A program made the position numbers and the translations under genes. The notes beneath the pieces were generated by a model, which ran no database searches, had not been told where the DNA came from, and was given only the letters and a program-made list of their open reading frames with translations. DNA of 6,396 nucleotides from Actinomycetes bacterium (GTDB lineage: Bacteria; Actinomycetota; Actinomycetes; Propionibacteriales; Propionibacteriaceae): assembly GCA_023393755.1 (NCBI GenBank), contig JAEXCA010000040.1, positions 1 through 6,396 on the forward strand. The letters are read 5' to 3'. Positions 1 to 5,285 of the stretch are shown piece by piece. The first letter of the stretch is position 1; each line of letters begins with the position of its first letter.

Positions 1-24
1 GTCTCGAACCTCGATCCTTGAGAC
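1..24 (-). terminator. Possible terminator hairpin after tRNA-Gly, cut by the window edge
   Basis: Reading the minus strand downstream of tRNA-Gly, GTCTCAA and TTCGAGAC can pair around a GGATCGAGG loop, giving a seven-pair stem with one bulged base. A T tract, if there is one, would lie outside the window, so this may be a terminator or only a processing hairpin between tRNA genes. It is weak evidence on its own. Confidence 0.25.
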
Positions 25-32
25 CTTCTCCG

Positions 33-105
33 AGCGGACGACGGGATTCGAACCCGCGACCCTCACCTTGGCAAGGTGATGCTCTACCAACTGAGCCACG
101 TCCGC
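33..105 (-). tRNA. tRNA-Gly, anticodon GCC
   Basis: The minus strand folds into a complete 73-nt cloverleaf. The acceptor stem is GCGGACG with CGTCCGC. The D stem is GCTC/GAGC with loop AGTTGGTA, and the anticodon stem is TCACC/GGTGA with loop TTGCCAA. The T stem is GCGGG/CCCGT (one G-T pair) with loop TTCGAAT, followed by discriminator T. The anticodon GCC lies at plus-strand positions 70-72 and reads GGC and GGT glycine codons. No CCA is encoded, so the 3' end is completed by the CCA-adding enzyme. It is transcribed away from the neighbouring tRNA-Val from its own promoter, about 40 nt upstream of the mature 5' end. Confidence 0.97.
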
Positions 106-147
106 ACAACCTTCTGCTGGGAACCCCCGGCTTCCGGCGCGACGACA

Positions 148-176
148 ACCATACCTAGCTGCACCACGCGTCGCAA
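148..176 (-). promoter_or_regulatory. Probable promoter of tRNA-Gly
   Basis: On the minus strand a -35-like TTGCGA (171-176) is separated by 17 nt from a -10-like TATGGT (148-153). Each matches the housekeeping sigma consensus at four of six positions. Initiation about seven bases downstream would leave a leader of roughly 35 nt before the mature tRNA, a normal length for RNase P processing. The -10 and following bases, TATGGTTGTCG, recur exactly in the tRNA-Val promoter, which strengthens the call. Transcription start was not measured. Confidence 0.5.
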
Positions 177-327
177 ACCGAGCGGAACCGCGGCGGGATC
201 GGGGACGCGGAGGCGGTCCGTCGACCGTCGGACACCCTACGGCCCACCGTCCGAGGTCCGCCCGGGGTCGCCGCGGGGGTACGTCCCGACAGCTTGGATC
301 GCCGCCGGGGATCGTCGCCGGGTCGAT

Positions 328-357
328 GTGACGAGGAGCCCACCGCTGGGCTATGGT
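328..357 (+). promoter_or_regulatory. Probable promoter of tRNA-Val
   Basis: A -35-like GTGACG (328-333) lies 18 nt upstream of a -10-like TATGGT (352-357); each matches consensus at four of six positions. The -10 ends 10 nt before the mature tRNA, so the leader would be only a few nucleotides long. The core and downstream bases TATGGTTGTCG (352-362) are identical to those of the tRNA-Gly promoter on the opposite strand. This is assigned by similarity and position only. Confidence 0.45.
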
Positions 358-367
358 TGTCGCTCGC

Positions 368-439
368 GGGCGTATGGCGCAGTGGTAGCGCGCTTCGTTC
401 ACACCGAAGAGGTCACTGGTTCGAACCCAGTTACGCCCA
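368..439 (+). tRNA. tRNA-Val, anticodon CAC
   Basis: The plus strand folds into a complete 72-nt cloverleaf. The acceptor stem is GGGCGTA/TACGCCC. The D stem is GCGC/GCGC with loop AGTGGTA, and the anticodon stem is CTTCG/CGAAG with loop TTCACAC. The T stem is ACTGG/CCAGT with loop TTCGAAC, followed by discriminator A. The anticodon CAC reads the GTG valine codon, which is heavily used in GC-rich genomes. No CCA is encoded; the bases after the discriminator are CCC. It is a single-gene transcript with its own promoter and terminator. Confidence 0.97.
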
Positions 440-453
440 CCCAGCGCGAGTTG

Positions 454-500
454 CGGGAACACCGACATCGGACGATGCGGGTGTTCCCGTTTCTGCTCTT
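454..500 (+). terminator. Rho-independent terminator after tRNA-Val
   Basis: CGGGAACACC (454-463) and GGTGTTCCCG (480-489) form a perfect ten-pair stem. A second small CATC/GATG hairpin can form inside its 16-nt loop. The stem is followed at once by TTTCTGCTCTT, a T-rich tract on the plus strand. It sits 14 nt after tRNA-Val, the expected place for its terminator. The opposite strand has no T tract after the stem, so it should work in one direction only. Confidence 0.8.
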
Positions 501-795
501 CCCGACCCTGGTCCGTCGCGACGACAGCTCCGGATGCGCGAGGGTCACGACAGCCTGGAGGCTGACCGCGCTAGCGGGAGCGATGGTCGTCGAAGGCCGC
601 CAGCAGGCGCTTCAGGAAGATGGTGTCCCCTGCGGCACGCGCGTCGCCGCCGGCGACGGCGTCATCGAGGGGACGGGCATCGAAGACCAGACCCTTCCCC
701 CACGCGCGCCGGGCAACCATCGAGCTCCCGGGGCACGTCCCGGACCCGGCCCTGCTCGGGCCCGTCCTGAGCGACTTCTACACCGGCTGAGCACG
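500..795. other. Poorly occupied stretch between the tRNA-Val terminator and the reductase gene
   Basis: Apart from the 49-codon minus-strand ORF (571-720), no full gene is supported here. Just to its right, plus-strand codons from about 716 to the stop at 788-790 read TIELPGHVPDPALLGPVL and then SDFYTG. Every codon from 716 on ends in G or C, and the stop lies five bases before the reductase stop on the other strand. Upstream of 716 this plus frame turns into arginine- and serine-rich sequence, typical of the reverse complement of coding DNA. The patch may be two abutting gene remnants. Confidence 0.4.
571..720 (-). CDS. Small ORF of 49 codons, function unknown
   Basis: This ATG-started reading frame encodes 49 residues, beginning MVARRAWGKGLVFDARPLDD and ending in a short hydrophobic and charged segment (FLKRLLAAFDDHRSR) that could be an amphipathic helix. 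A GGGAG motif (725-729) lies four bases before the ATG. About 84 % of its codons end in G or C, and its composition looks protein-like, unlike the opposite frames here. No family is recognised. An in-frame TAG about 20 codons upstream of the ATG excludes a much longer protein in this frame. It lies 75 nt after the reductase gene on the same strand and might be its last cistron. It could instead be the surviving C-terminal end of a decayed gene, or chance. Confidence 0.35.
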   Translation of the reverse strand: MVARRAWGKGLVFDARPLDDAVAGGDARAAGDTIFLKRLLAAFDDHRSR

Positions 796-1416
796 TCACT
801 CGGCTCGCGGCAGCACGCGGTACCGGAGCTGCACGTTGGCGGATCCCGGGTACCGGCGGCACTCCAGGAGATCGAGCTCCACCGGTCCACCGAAGAGGCG
901 TACCCCCTCGCCGAGGACGGTCGGGCTCACCATCAGGTGGAGTTCATCGATCAGCCCCACGGCCAGGAGCCCGTTCCACGTCCGGCGACTGCCGAAGATC
1001 ACCACGTCGCCACCGTCGGCCTGCCTGGCCTCGGCCACCCACGCGGCAGCCCCGCTGCGCGGCACGACGCTGGTGGACGCCGCCCACGCGTTGTCCGAAG
1101 GCACCGGTCCGCGGTCGCTCACCACCACCTTCGGGAGGACGTTGTACCGCCGGCTGACCTCGCGGTTCACCTCGCTGACGGCCCGCGCCCCGGGTACGTC
1201 GGGGTCGGCCGGCTCCGGCGCGTCGGCGATGAACGGCCAGTAGGAGCTGAACCCGTCGAACGACTCCCGGCCCAGCAGGACGGTACCGGCCGCGCCGATG
1301 CTGTCGAGGTTCGCCCGGTCGAAGGCCGCGTCCATGTTCAGCGCGAGCGGGTTGCCGGCCCGATCGGCGTAGTAGCCGTCGAGCGAGACGATGTTGTTGA
1401 CGATGATCCTGCGCAT
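796..1416 (-). CDS. Dihydrofolate reductase family protein (RibD C-terminal domain fold)
   Basis: The 206-residue protein is a single RibD-C/dihydrofolate-reductase-fold domain, the group of stand-alone NAD(P)H-dependent reductases related to the riboflavin enzyme RibD. Seen in sequence: an N-terminal beta strand followed by SLDG (residues 11-14); GTVLLGRESF (44-53), the family's conserved GR-x-[ST]-[FYW] region; the nucleotide-loop segment DVVIFGSRRTWNGLL (137-151); and the hallmark end LIDELHLMVSPTVLGEG (155-171) followed by RLF. Length is normal for the family, and it is probably cytoplasmic. The substrate is not known for most members, and this one should not be taken for the folate-pathway enzyme FolA or for riboflavin synthesis without other evidence. 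The ATG at 1416 is chosen because GAGGAG stands six bases before it; an upstream ATG at 1539 would overlap the sigma gene and adds 41 residues unlike the family. It follows the sigma gene by 58 nt. Confidence 0.9.
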   Translation of the reverse strand: MRRIIVNNIVSLDGYYADRAGNPLALNMDAAFDRANLDSIGAAGTVLLGRESFDGFSSYWPFIADAPEPADPDVPGARAVSEVNREVSRRYNVLPKVVVSDRGPVPSDNAWAASTSVVPRSGAAAWVAEARQADGGDVVIFGSRRTWNGLLAVGLIDELHLMVSPTVLGEGVRLFGGPVELDLLECRRYPGSANVQLRYRVLPRAE

Positions 1417-1422
1417 GTCGTG

Positions 1423-1428
1423 CTCCTC
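1423..1428 (-). promoter_or_regulatory. Ribosome binding site fixing the reductase start
   Basis: The minus strand reads GAGGAG, six bases before the ATG at 1416-1414. This strong Shine-Dalgarno match decides between this start and the longer open frame that begins inside the 3' end of the sigma gene. Confidence 0.8.
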
Positions 1429-1434
1429 GGAGTA

Positions 1435-1468
1435 GGTGTCCTTCACCTGTTCAGATACGCAGAACACC
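1435..1468. promoter_or_regulatory. Inverted repeats between sigma gene and reductase gene
   Basis: The 58-nt gap holds TGTTC (1448-1452) and GAACA (1462-1466), a perfect 5-bp inverted repeat with a nine-base spacer. It also holds an overlapping pair, GGTGTCC (1435-1441) and GAACACC (1462-1468), which could form a seven-pair RNA hairpin with one G-U pair. The site lies just upstream of the reductase ribosome binding site and could be an operator or an mRNA structure. No known regulator motif is recognised, and short repeats of this size arise by chance. Confidence 0.25.
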
Positions 1469-1474
1469 GCGGAA

Positions 1475-2425
1475 TCATCGGTCGAGCGGGAACTCCGCCA
1501 CCCAGCCCGCGACGAGGACGGGATCGACGAAGGTGGCAAGCCACCCGATCCGCCCCTCGCGCAGATGCAGGACCATCAGGCCGCCCGGACGCCAGCCGCC
1601 CTCCCACCACTGCTCGCCGAGCACGGCGGGGTGCCCGTTCACCACGCCCACCTCGCGCACCCGCCACGGGCTCGCGAACACCCGCCCCCGCAGGAACTCA
1701 CCGACCTCGGCGCGGCCGTCGAACCAGGCCGGCAGCGGCGGCATGGTGAACCGCACGTCCTGCGCCAGCAGCTCGATCACCCGCTCGACGTCCCCTGCGG
1801 TGAAGGCGTCCACGAACGTCCTCACCGCCGCCCGATCGACGCCGGGGTCGCCCTCGTCGCGGGCCGGCCTCCGTTCGAGCGTGGCGCGAGCGCGCTGGAG
1901 CGCACTGTTCACCGCCGCGCGCGACGTCGCGAGAAGGTCGGCCACCTCCTCCGCCGAGAAGCCCAGGACGTCCCGCAGAACGAGCACCGCGCGCTGGGTG
2001 GCGGGAAGGCGCTGAAGCGCGGCGATCCAGGCGAGCTCGAGGTGTTCCCGCCGCTCCCGCTCGTCCGCCGGGTCGCCGGCCACCCGGAGCGGCTCGATCC
2101 AGAGCGGCCCTTCCCGGGGAGGTGCCAGCTCCGCCGCCGGATCGGCGGCCGGGCCCCGATCCCACGACAGAAGCCTGGGCCCGCGGCGCTCGACCAGCCG
2201 TAGTGCGGCGTTCGTGGTGACCCGGTACAGCCAGGCCCGCAGGGCGCCGGGCTCCCGGAGCCCCGCCAGGCCCCGCCAGGCGGCGATCATCCCCTCCTGC
2301 AGGGCGTCCTCCGCATCGGCCGACCCACCGGTGAGCCGGTAGGCATGCACCAGGAGCTCGTGCCGGTACGGAGCCACGATGCGCGCGAACTCGTCCGGGT
2401 CGACACCGCGGCCGGGTTCGTCCAT
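1475..2425 (-). CDS. ECF RNA polymerase sigma factor with C-terminal SnoaL-like domain
   Basis: The 316-residue protein is an extracytoplasmic-function sigma factor that would direct RNA polymerase to its own set of promoters. Region 2 covers about residues 13-80, with ADAEDALQEGMIAAW (36-50) and LRAWLYRVTTNAAL (62-75). Region 4 covers about 127-183, with LPATQRAVLVLRDVLGFS (140-157) and the recognition helix TSRAAVNSALQRAR (167-180). A linker with PLWIEPL (107-113) lies between them. Residues 198-312 resemble the SnoaL/NTF2-like fold, including RFTMPPLPAWFDGR (225-238). This architecture and the region 4 wording fit the SigG-like/TIGR02960 group; it lacks the DGGGK-type motif of ECF41. In SnoaL-bearing ECF factors the extension is known to modulate sigma activity, replacing a separate anti-sigma factor, and none is seen here. 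The ATG at 2425 has only a weak nearby Shine-Dalgarno; GAGGA lies 12 bases away. It follows the ATPase gene by 49 nt and precedes the reductase. Confidence 0.92.
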   Translation of the reverse strand: MDEPGRGVDPDEFARIVAPYRHELLVHAYRLTGGSADAEDALQEGMIAAWRGLAGLREPGALRAWLYRVTTNAALRLVERRGPRLLSWDRGPAADPAAELAPPREGPLWIEPLRVAGDPADERERREHLELAWIAALQRLPATQRAVLVLRDVLGFSAEEVADLLATSRAAVNSALQRARATLERRPARDEGDPGVDRAAVRTFVDAFTAGDVERVIELLAQDVRFTMPPLPAWFDGRAEVGEFLRGRVFASPWRVREVGVVNGHPAVLGEQWWEGGWRPGGLMVLHLREGRIGWLATFVDPVLVAGWVAEFPLDR

Positions 2426-2474
2426 GACCGGAATCCGTCCTCGATCGGGGATCGCCGCGGGTCGCCGAGCGCCC

Positions 2475-4148
2475 TCAGCCGGCCCGCAGGGCCCGCCGCA
2501 GCTCCCGGCGCCTGGTCTGCTCGGCCGCGTCGGGGACGGGCACGGCGGCGATCAGGTCGCGGGTGTACTGCTCCCTCGGCTGCCGCAGCACCTGCTCCCG
2601 CTCCCCCAGCTCGACCAGCTTCCCGTTCTGCATCACCGCGATCCGGTCGGCCAGCATGTCCACCACCGCCAGGTCGTGGGTGACGAAGAGGCAGGCGAAG
2701 CCCATCCGGTGCTGCAACCTGACGAACACCTCCAGCACCTTGGCCTGGACCGACACGTCCAGCGCGGACGTGGGCTCGTCTGCGACCACGAACTCCGGAC
2801 CGGTGACCAGCGCCCTGGCCAGGCTCACCCGCTGGCGCTGTCCGCCGGAGAGCTCGTGCGGGTAGCGCAGCGCGTAGTCGGCGGGCAGTTCGACGGCGAC
2901 CAGCAGGTCACGGGCGCGATCGGCACGTTCCTGCTTGGTCCCGATGCCGTGGATCAGCAACGGTTCGGCGATGCAGTCCCCGACCGTCATCCGGGGATTC
3001 AGCGAGGCCGCCGGATCCTGGAAGACGAAGCCCACCCGGCGGCGGAAGCCGCGCAGTTCGCGGGGTCCGGCGGTGACGATGTTCGTCCCGAGCACATCGA
3101 TCTCGCCGCGGGTCACCGGCTGCAGGCCCACCGTGCAGCGTCCCAGGGTGGTCTTCCCCGACCCGGATTCGCCGACCAGCGCGACGATCTCGTGGGCATG
3201 CACGTCGAGCGAGACCTCGGAGACGGCATGGACCGGTCCGGAGCCGAACCGGCCCGGGAAGTCGACGTCCACGTCCTTGATGCTCATCACGACCTCGCGG
3301 GAGGGCACCGCCACCAGCGGGGTGTCCATCGACGCCGGACGGGGCGCGCCCAGGTGCGGCACGGAGGCCAGCAGATGCTGGGTGTAGGGGTGCTGCGGGC
3401 GTTCGAAGATGTCCCGGGCGGTGCCGGCCTCGACGATCTCGCCGCGGTACATCACCGCGACCCGGTCGGCCAGGTCGGCGACCACGCCCATGTTGTGGGT
3501 GATCAGGATGATCGCCGTGCCGAGCTTCTCCTGCAGGTCGCGCAGCAGGTCGAGGATCTGCGCCTGCACGGTGACGTCCAGGGCCGTGGTCGGCTCGTCG
3601 GCGATGATCACCTCCGGGTCGCAGCTGATCGCCATCGCGATCATCACCCGCTGCTTCTGACCCCCGGAGAGCTGGTGCGGGTAGGAGTGCACCCGGTGCT
3701 TGGGCTCCGGGATGCCGACCAGGGCGAGCAGTTCCACGGCGCGGGCCATCGCCGCCTTCCGGCTCAGCTTGCGGTGCATCTGCAATGCCTCGCAGAGCTG
3801 CCAGCCCACCGTCCGCACCGGGTCCAGGGCGGTGGAGGGCTCCTGGAAGATCATCGCGATCCGGTCCCCGCGCACCCGCCTGATCTGTTCCCCGCGCAGG
3901 CCGACCAGCTCGGTGTCGTCCAGCGTCGCCGAACCGGCCACCCGGGCGGATTCCGGCAGCAACCCGAGCATCGCCCGGGAACCCACCGTCTTGCCCGAAC
4001 CCGACTCACCGACGATCGCCAGCGTCTCGCCGGGGGCGAGGTCGTAGCTGATCCCCTTCACCGCCCGCACCGGCGCGCCGTCGGTACGGAAGGAGACGAA
4101 CAGGTTGTCCACCCGCAGCAGCACCTTCGGCTCGGCCTGGGCGGTCAT
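2475..4148 (-). CDS. Dipeptide/oligopeptide ABC importer ATPase with two fused nucleotide-binding domains (DppD-DppF type)
   Basis: The 557-residue protein carries two complete ABC ATPase domains in one chain and would power the two permeases encoded upstream from the inner face of the membrane. Domain 1: Walker A GESGSGKT (47-54), Q-loop Q102, signature LSGGQ (160-164), Walker B VIIADEP (180-186), D-loop ALD (189-191), switch histidine H218, and a peptide-importer ending with HPYTQHLLASVP (253-264). Domain 2: Walker A GESGSGKT (326-333), Q377, LSGGQ (433-437), Walker B FVVADEP (453-459), ALD (462-464), H491, and ending REQYTRDLIAAVP (525-537), where the usual HPYT is EQYT. All catalytic residues are present in both halves, so both sites should hydrolyse ATP. 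A roughly 20-residue linker joins them. The ATG at 4148 overlaps the preceding stop as ATGA and has AAGGGG seven bases upstream; the open frame continues 122 codons further but is random-looking there. Peptide, nickel or sugar-peptide substrates cannot be told apart from the ATPase. Confidence 0.96.
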   Translation of the reverse strand: MTAQAEPKVLLRVDNLFVSFRTDGAPVRAVKGISYDLAPGETLAIVGESGSGKTVGSRAMLGLLPESARVAGSATLDDTELVGLRGEQIRRVRGDRIAMIFQEPSTALDPVRTVGWQLCEALQMHRKLSRKAAMARAVELLALVGIPEPKHRVHSYPHQLSGGQKQRVMIAMAISCDPEVIIADEPTTALDVTVQAQILDLLRDLQEKLGTAIILITHNMGVVADLADRVAVMYRGEIVEAGTARDIFERPQHPYTQHLLASVPHLGAPRPASMDTPLVAVPSREVVMSIKDVDVDFPGRFGSGPVHAVSEVSLDVHAHEIVALVGESGSGKTTLGRCTVGLQPVTRGEIDVLGTNIVTAGPRELRGFRRRVGFVFQDPAASLNPRMTVGDCIAEPLLIHGIGTKQERADRARDLLVAVELPADYALRYPHELSGGQRQRVSLARALVTGPEFVVADEPTSALDVSVQAKVLEVFVRLQHRMGFACLFVTHDLAVVDMLADRIAVMQNGKLVELGEREQVLRQPREQYTRDLIAAVPVPDAAEQTRRRELRRALRAG

Positions 4149-4161
4149 CGGGCGTCCCCTT
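4145..4161 (-). promoter_or_regulatory. ATGA start-stop overlap and ribosome binding site of the ATPase gene
   Basis: On the minus strand the permease stop TGA and the ATPase start ATG share bases in ATGA (4145-4148). AAGGGG (4156-4161) inside the end of the permease gene stands seven bases before the ATG. This arrangement indicates translational coupling and fixes the ATPase start, excluding the much longer upstream open frame. Confidence 0.85.
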
Positions 4162-5284
4162 CCGCAGCGGTGACCGGTCGGTCCGGCGGGTCGTCTGGAA
4201 CCGGCGTCGCGGACGGGGCGGCCCCGGCCCCGGGCGGGTCCTCCGGCTCCGGCGGTTCCGGTGGCTCCACCGGGGCGGTTCCGAGGACGGCGCTCTCGGC
4301 CATCTCCTGTTCGGCGAAGGCCGCCACCTCCTGCTCGTCGGCGGTGGTGGTGCCGCCCCGGGTGCGCAGCAGCGGGTTCAGCACATCGTTCAGTGACTCC
4401 CCGATCAGCGTGATCCCGACCACGATCAGCACGATCGCCAGGCCCGGGAAGACGCCGGTCCACCAGATCCCGTTGGCCACGTCGGCCCGGGCCTTGTTCA
4501 GGTCGTAGCCCCACTCGGCGGCGGAGTTCGGCTCGATGCCGAAGCCCAGGAAGCCCAGGCCGGCCAGGGTCAGGATCGCCTCGGAGGCATTCAGCGTCAT
4601 CAGCACCGGGACCGACTGGGAGACGTTCGGCAGGATGTGGCCGAACATGATCCGGCCCGGGTTGGCACCGGCCACCCGGGCGGCGTCCACGTAGGGTTCG
4701 ACCTTGGCCGCCATGGTCGCGTTCCGGGTGACCCGGAAGTACTGCGGGACGAACACCACGGTGATCGAGACCGCGGCGGCGATCACGCCGCCGAGCGCGT
4801 CCGAACTGCCCCCGGAGAGCACGATCGACACCACGATCGCCAGCAGCAGGGACGGGAAGGCGTACAGCGCGTCCATCACCAGCACCAGGACGCGGTCCAG
4901 CCAGGAGCCGAGGTAGCCCGAGACCAGGCCGAGCGGGACGCCGATCACGATCGACAGCGCCACCGCCATCAGGATGACCTCCAGCGCGGTGCGCGCCCCC
5001 CAGACGATGCGGGAGTAGACGTCGAACCCGCCGACCGTGGTGCCGAGCAGATGCTCGGCCGACATCGGCTGCTGGGGGGTGAAGATCTCGGCGAAGCCGT
5101 GCGGCGCCAGCACCGGGGCGAGCAGCGCCACGACCAGGAAGACCGCGACGATGCCGACGCCGGTCAGCAACATGCCGCGCTGCAGGCCGTGGGTGCTGCG
5201 GATCAGGGCCAGGCCGGGAATCCGCAGCCCGCGGCGTACCGGCGGGACGGTGGAGATCGGCGCCTCGAGGATGGGAAGTGCCAT
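4145..5284 (-). CDS. Dipeptide/oligopeptide ABC transporter permease, DppC-like, with long C-terminal tail
   Basis: The 379-residue inner-membrane protein is the second permease of the importer. After a cytoplasmic N terminus of about 38 residues comes TM1 (about 39-60). A periplasm-side loop with the family segment HLLGTTVGGFDVYSRIVWGA (78-97) follows. Further hydrophobic spans lie near 100-122, 132-157, 164-180, 225-248 and 276-300. The cytoplasmic EAA loop that docks on the ATPase reads VDAARVAGANPGRIMFGHIL, with PN next (199-220). Family members usually end shortly after a motif like ESLNDVLNPLLR (296-307). Here about 70 residues follow, acidic at first and then proline-rich (about 339-370), with a low-complexity PEPPEPEDPP stretch. 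The start ATG lies one base after the upstream permease stop, with GAGG seven bases before it, so the genes are one operon. The EAA loop is intact, so the protein should be functional; the tail's role is unknown. Confidence 0.95.
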   Translation of the reverse strand: MALPILEAPISTVPPVRRGLRIPGLALIRSTHGLQRGMLLTGVGIVAVFLVVALLAPVLAPHGFAEIFTPQQPMSAEHLLGTTVGGFDVYSRIVWGARTALEVILMAVALSIVIGVPLGLVSGYLGSWLDRVLVLVMDALYAFPSLLLAIVVSIVLSGGSSDALGGVIAAAVSITVVFVPQYFRVTRNATMAAKVEPYVDAARVAGANPGRIMFGHILPNVSQSVPVLMTLNASEAILTLAGLGFLGFGIEPNSAAEWGYDLNKARADVANGIWWTGVFPGLAIVLIVVGITLIGESLNDVLNPLLRTRGGTTTADEQEVAAFAEQEMAESAVLGTAPVEPPEPPEPEDPPGAGAAPSATPVPDDPPDRPVTAAEGDAR

Positions 5285-5285
5285 G

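Larger units (their letters stand above)
106..367. other. Divergent intergenic spacer between two tRNA genes
   Basis: This 262-bp stretch contains no credible gene. The open frames running through it have random-looking, arginine- and proline-rich translations typical of GC-rich noncoding DNA. It holds the two outward-facing tRNA promoters at its ends (148-176 and 328-357). The 150 bp between them shows no further structure that I can support. Confidence 0.6.

Noticed and set aside
368..500. Integration site of a mobile element at tRNA-Val
   Set aside because: No integrase gene and no direct repeat of the tRNA 3' end was found elsewhere in the window.
620..790. A 56-codon plus-strand ORF with ATG start ending five bases from the reductase stop
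   Set aside because: Only the last 24 or so codons look coding. The first half is Ser/Arg/Pro-rich antisense-like sequence, and the AGGAAG before the ATG is too close to be a good ribosome binding site. I treat only its tail as a possible remnant.
76..1749. A 557-codon plus-strand open frame running across both tRNA genes, the terminator and most of the reductase gene
   Set aside because: It crosses two certain tRNA genes and a terminator and has low-complexity Arg/Pro-rich content. It stays open only because stop codons are rare at this GC content.
2261..2280. Perfect 10-bp tandem duplication (CCCCGCCAGG twice) inside the sigma gene
   Set aside because: The translation AWRGLAGLREPGALRAWL keeps the normal length and spacing of sigma region 2, so a recent frameshifting duplication is not indicated. 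It is chance similarity of the Gly-Leu-Ala-Gly codons.
2442..2454. CGATC-GGG-GATCG hairpin between the ATPase and sigma genes
   Set aside because: It has five pairs with a three-base loop and no T tract on the minus strand, so it is not a convincing terminator. It touches the distant GAGGA before the sigma gene, but that is too little to claim regulation.
2379..4508. A 709-codon plus-strand open frame opposite the ATPase gene
   Set aside because: It is a shadow. The minus strand carries all ABC motifs in order, while the plus translation is rich in His, Gln, Gly and Arg with no recognisable domain, as is usual opposite GC-rich genes.
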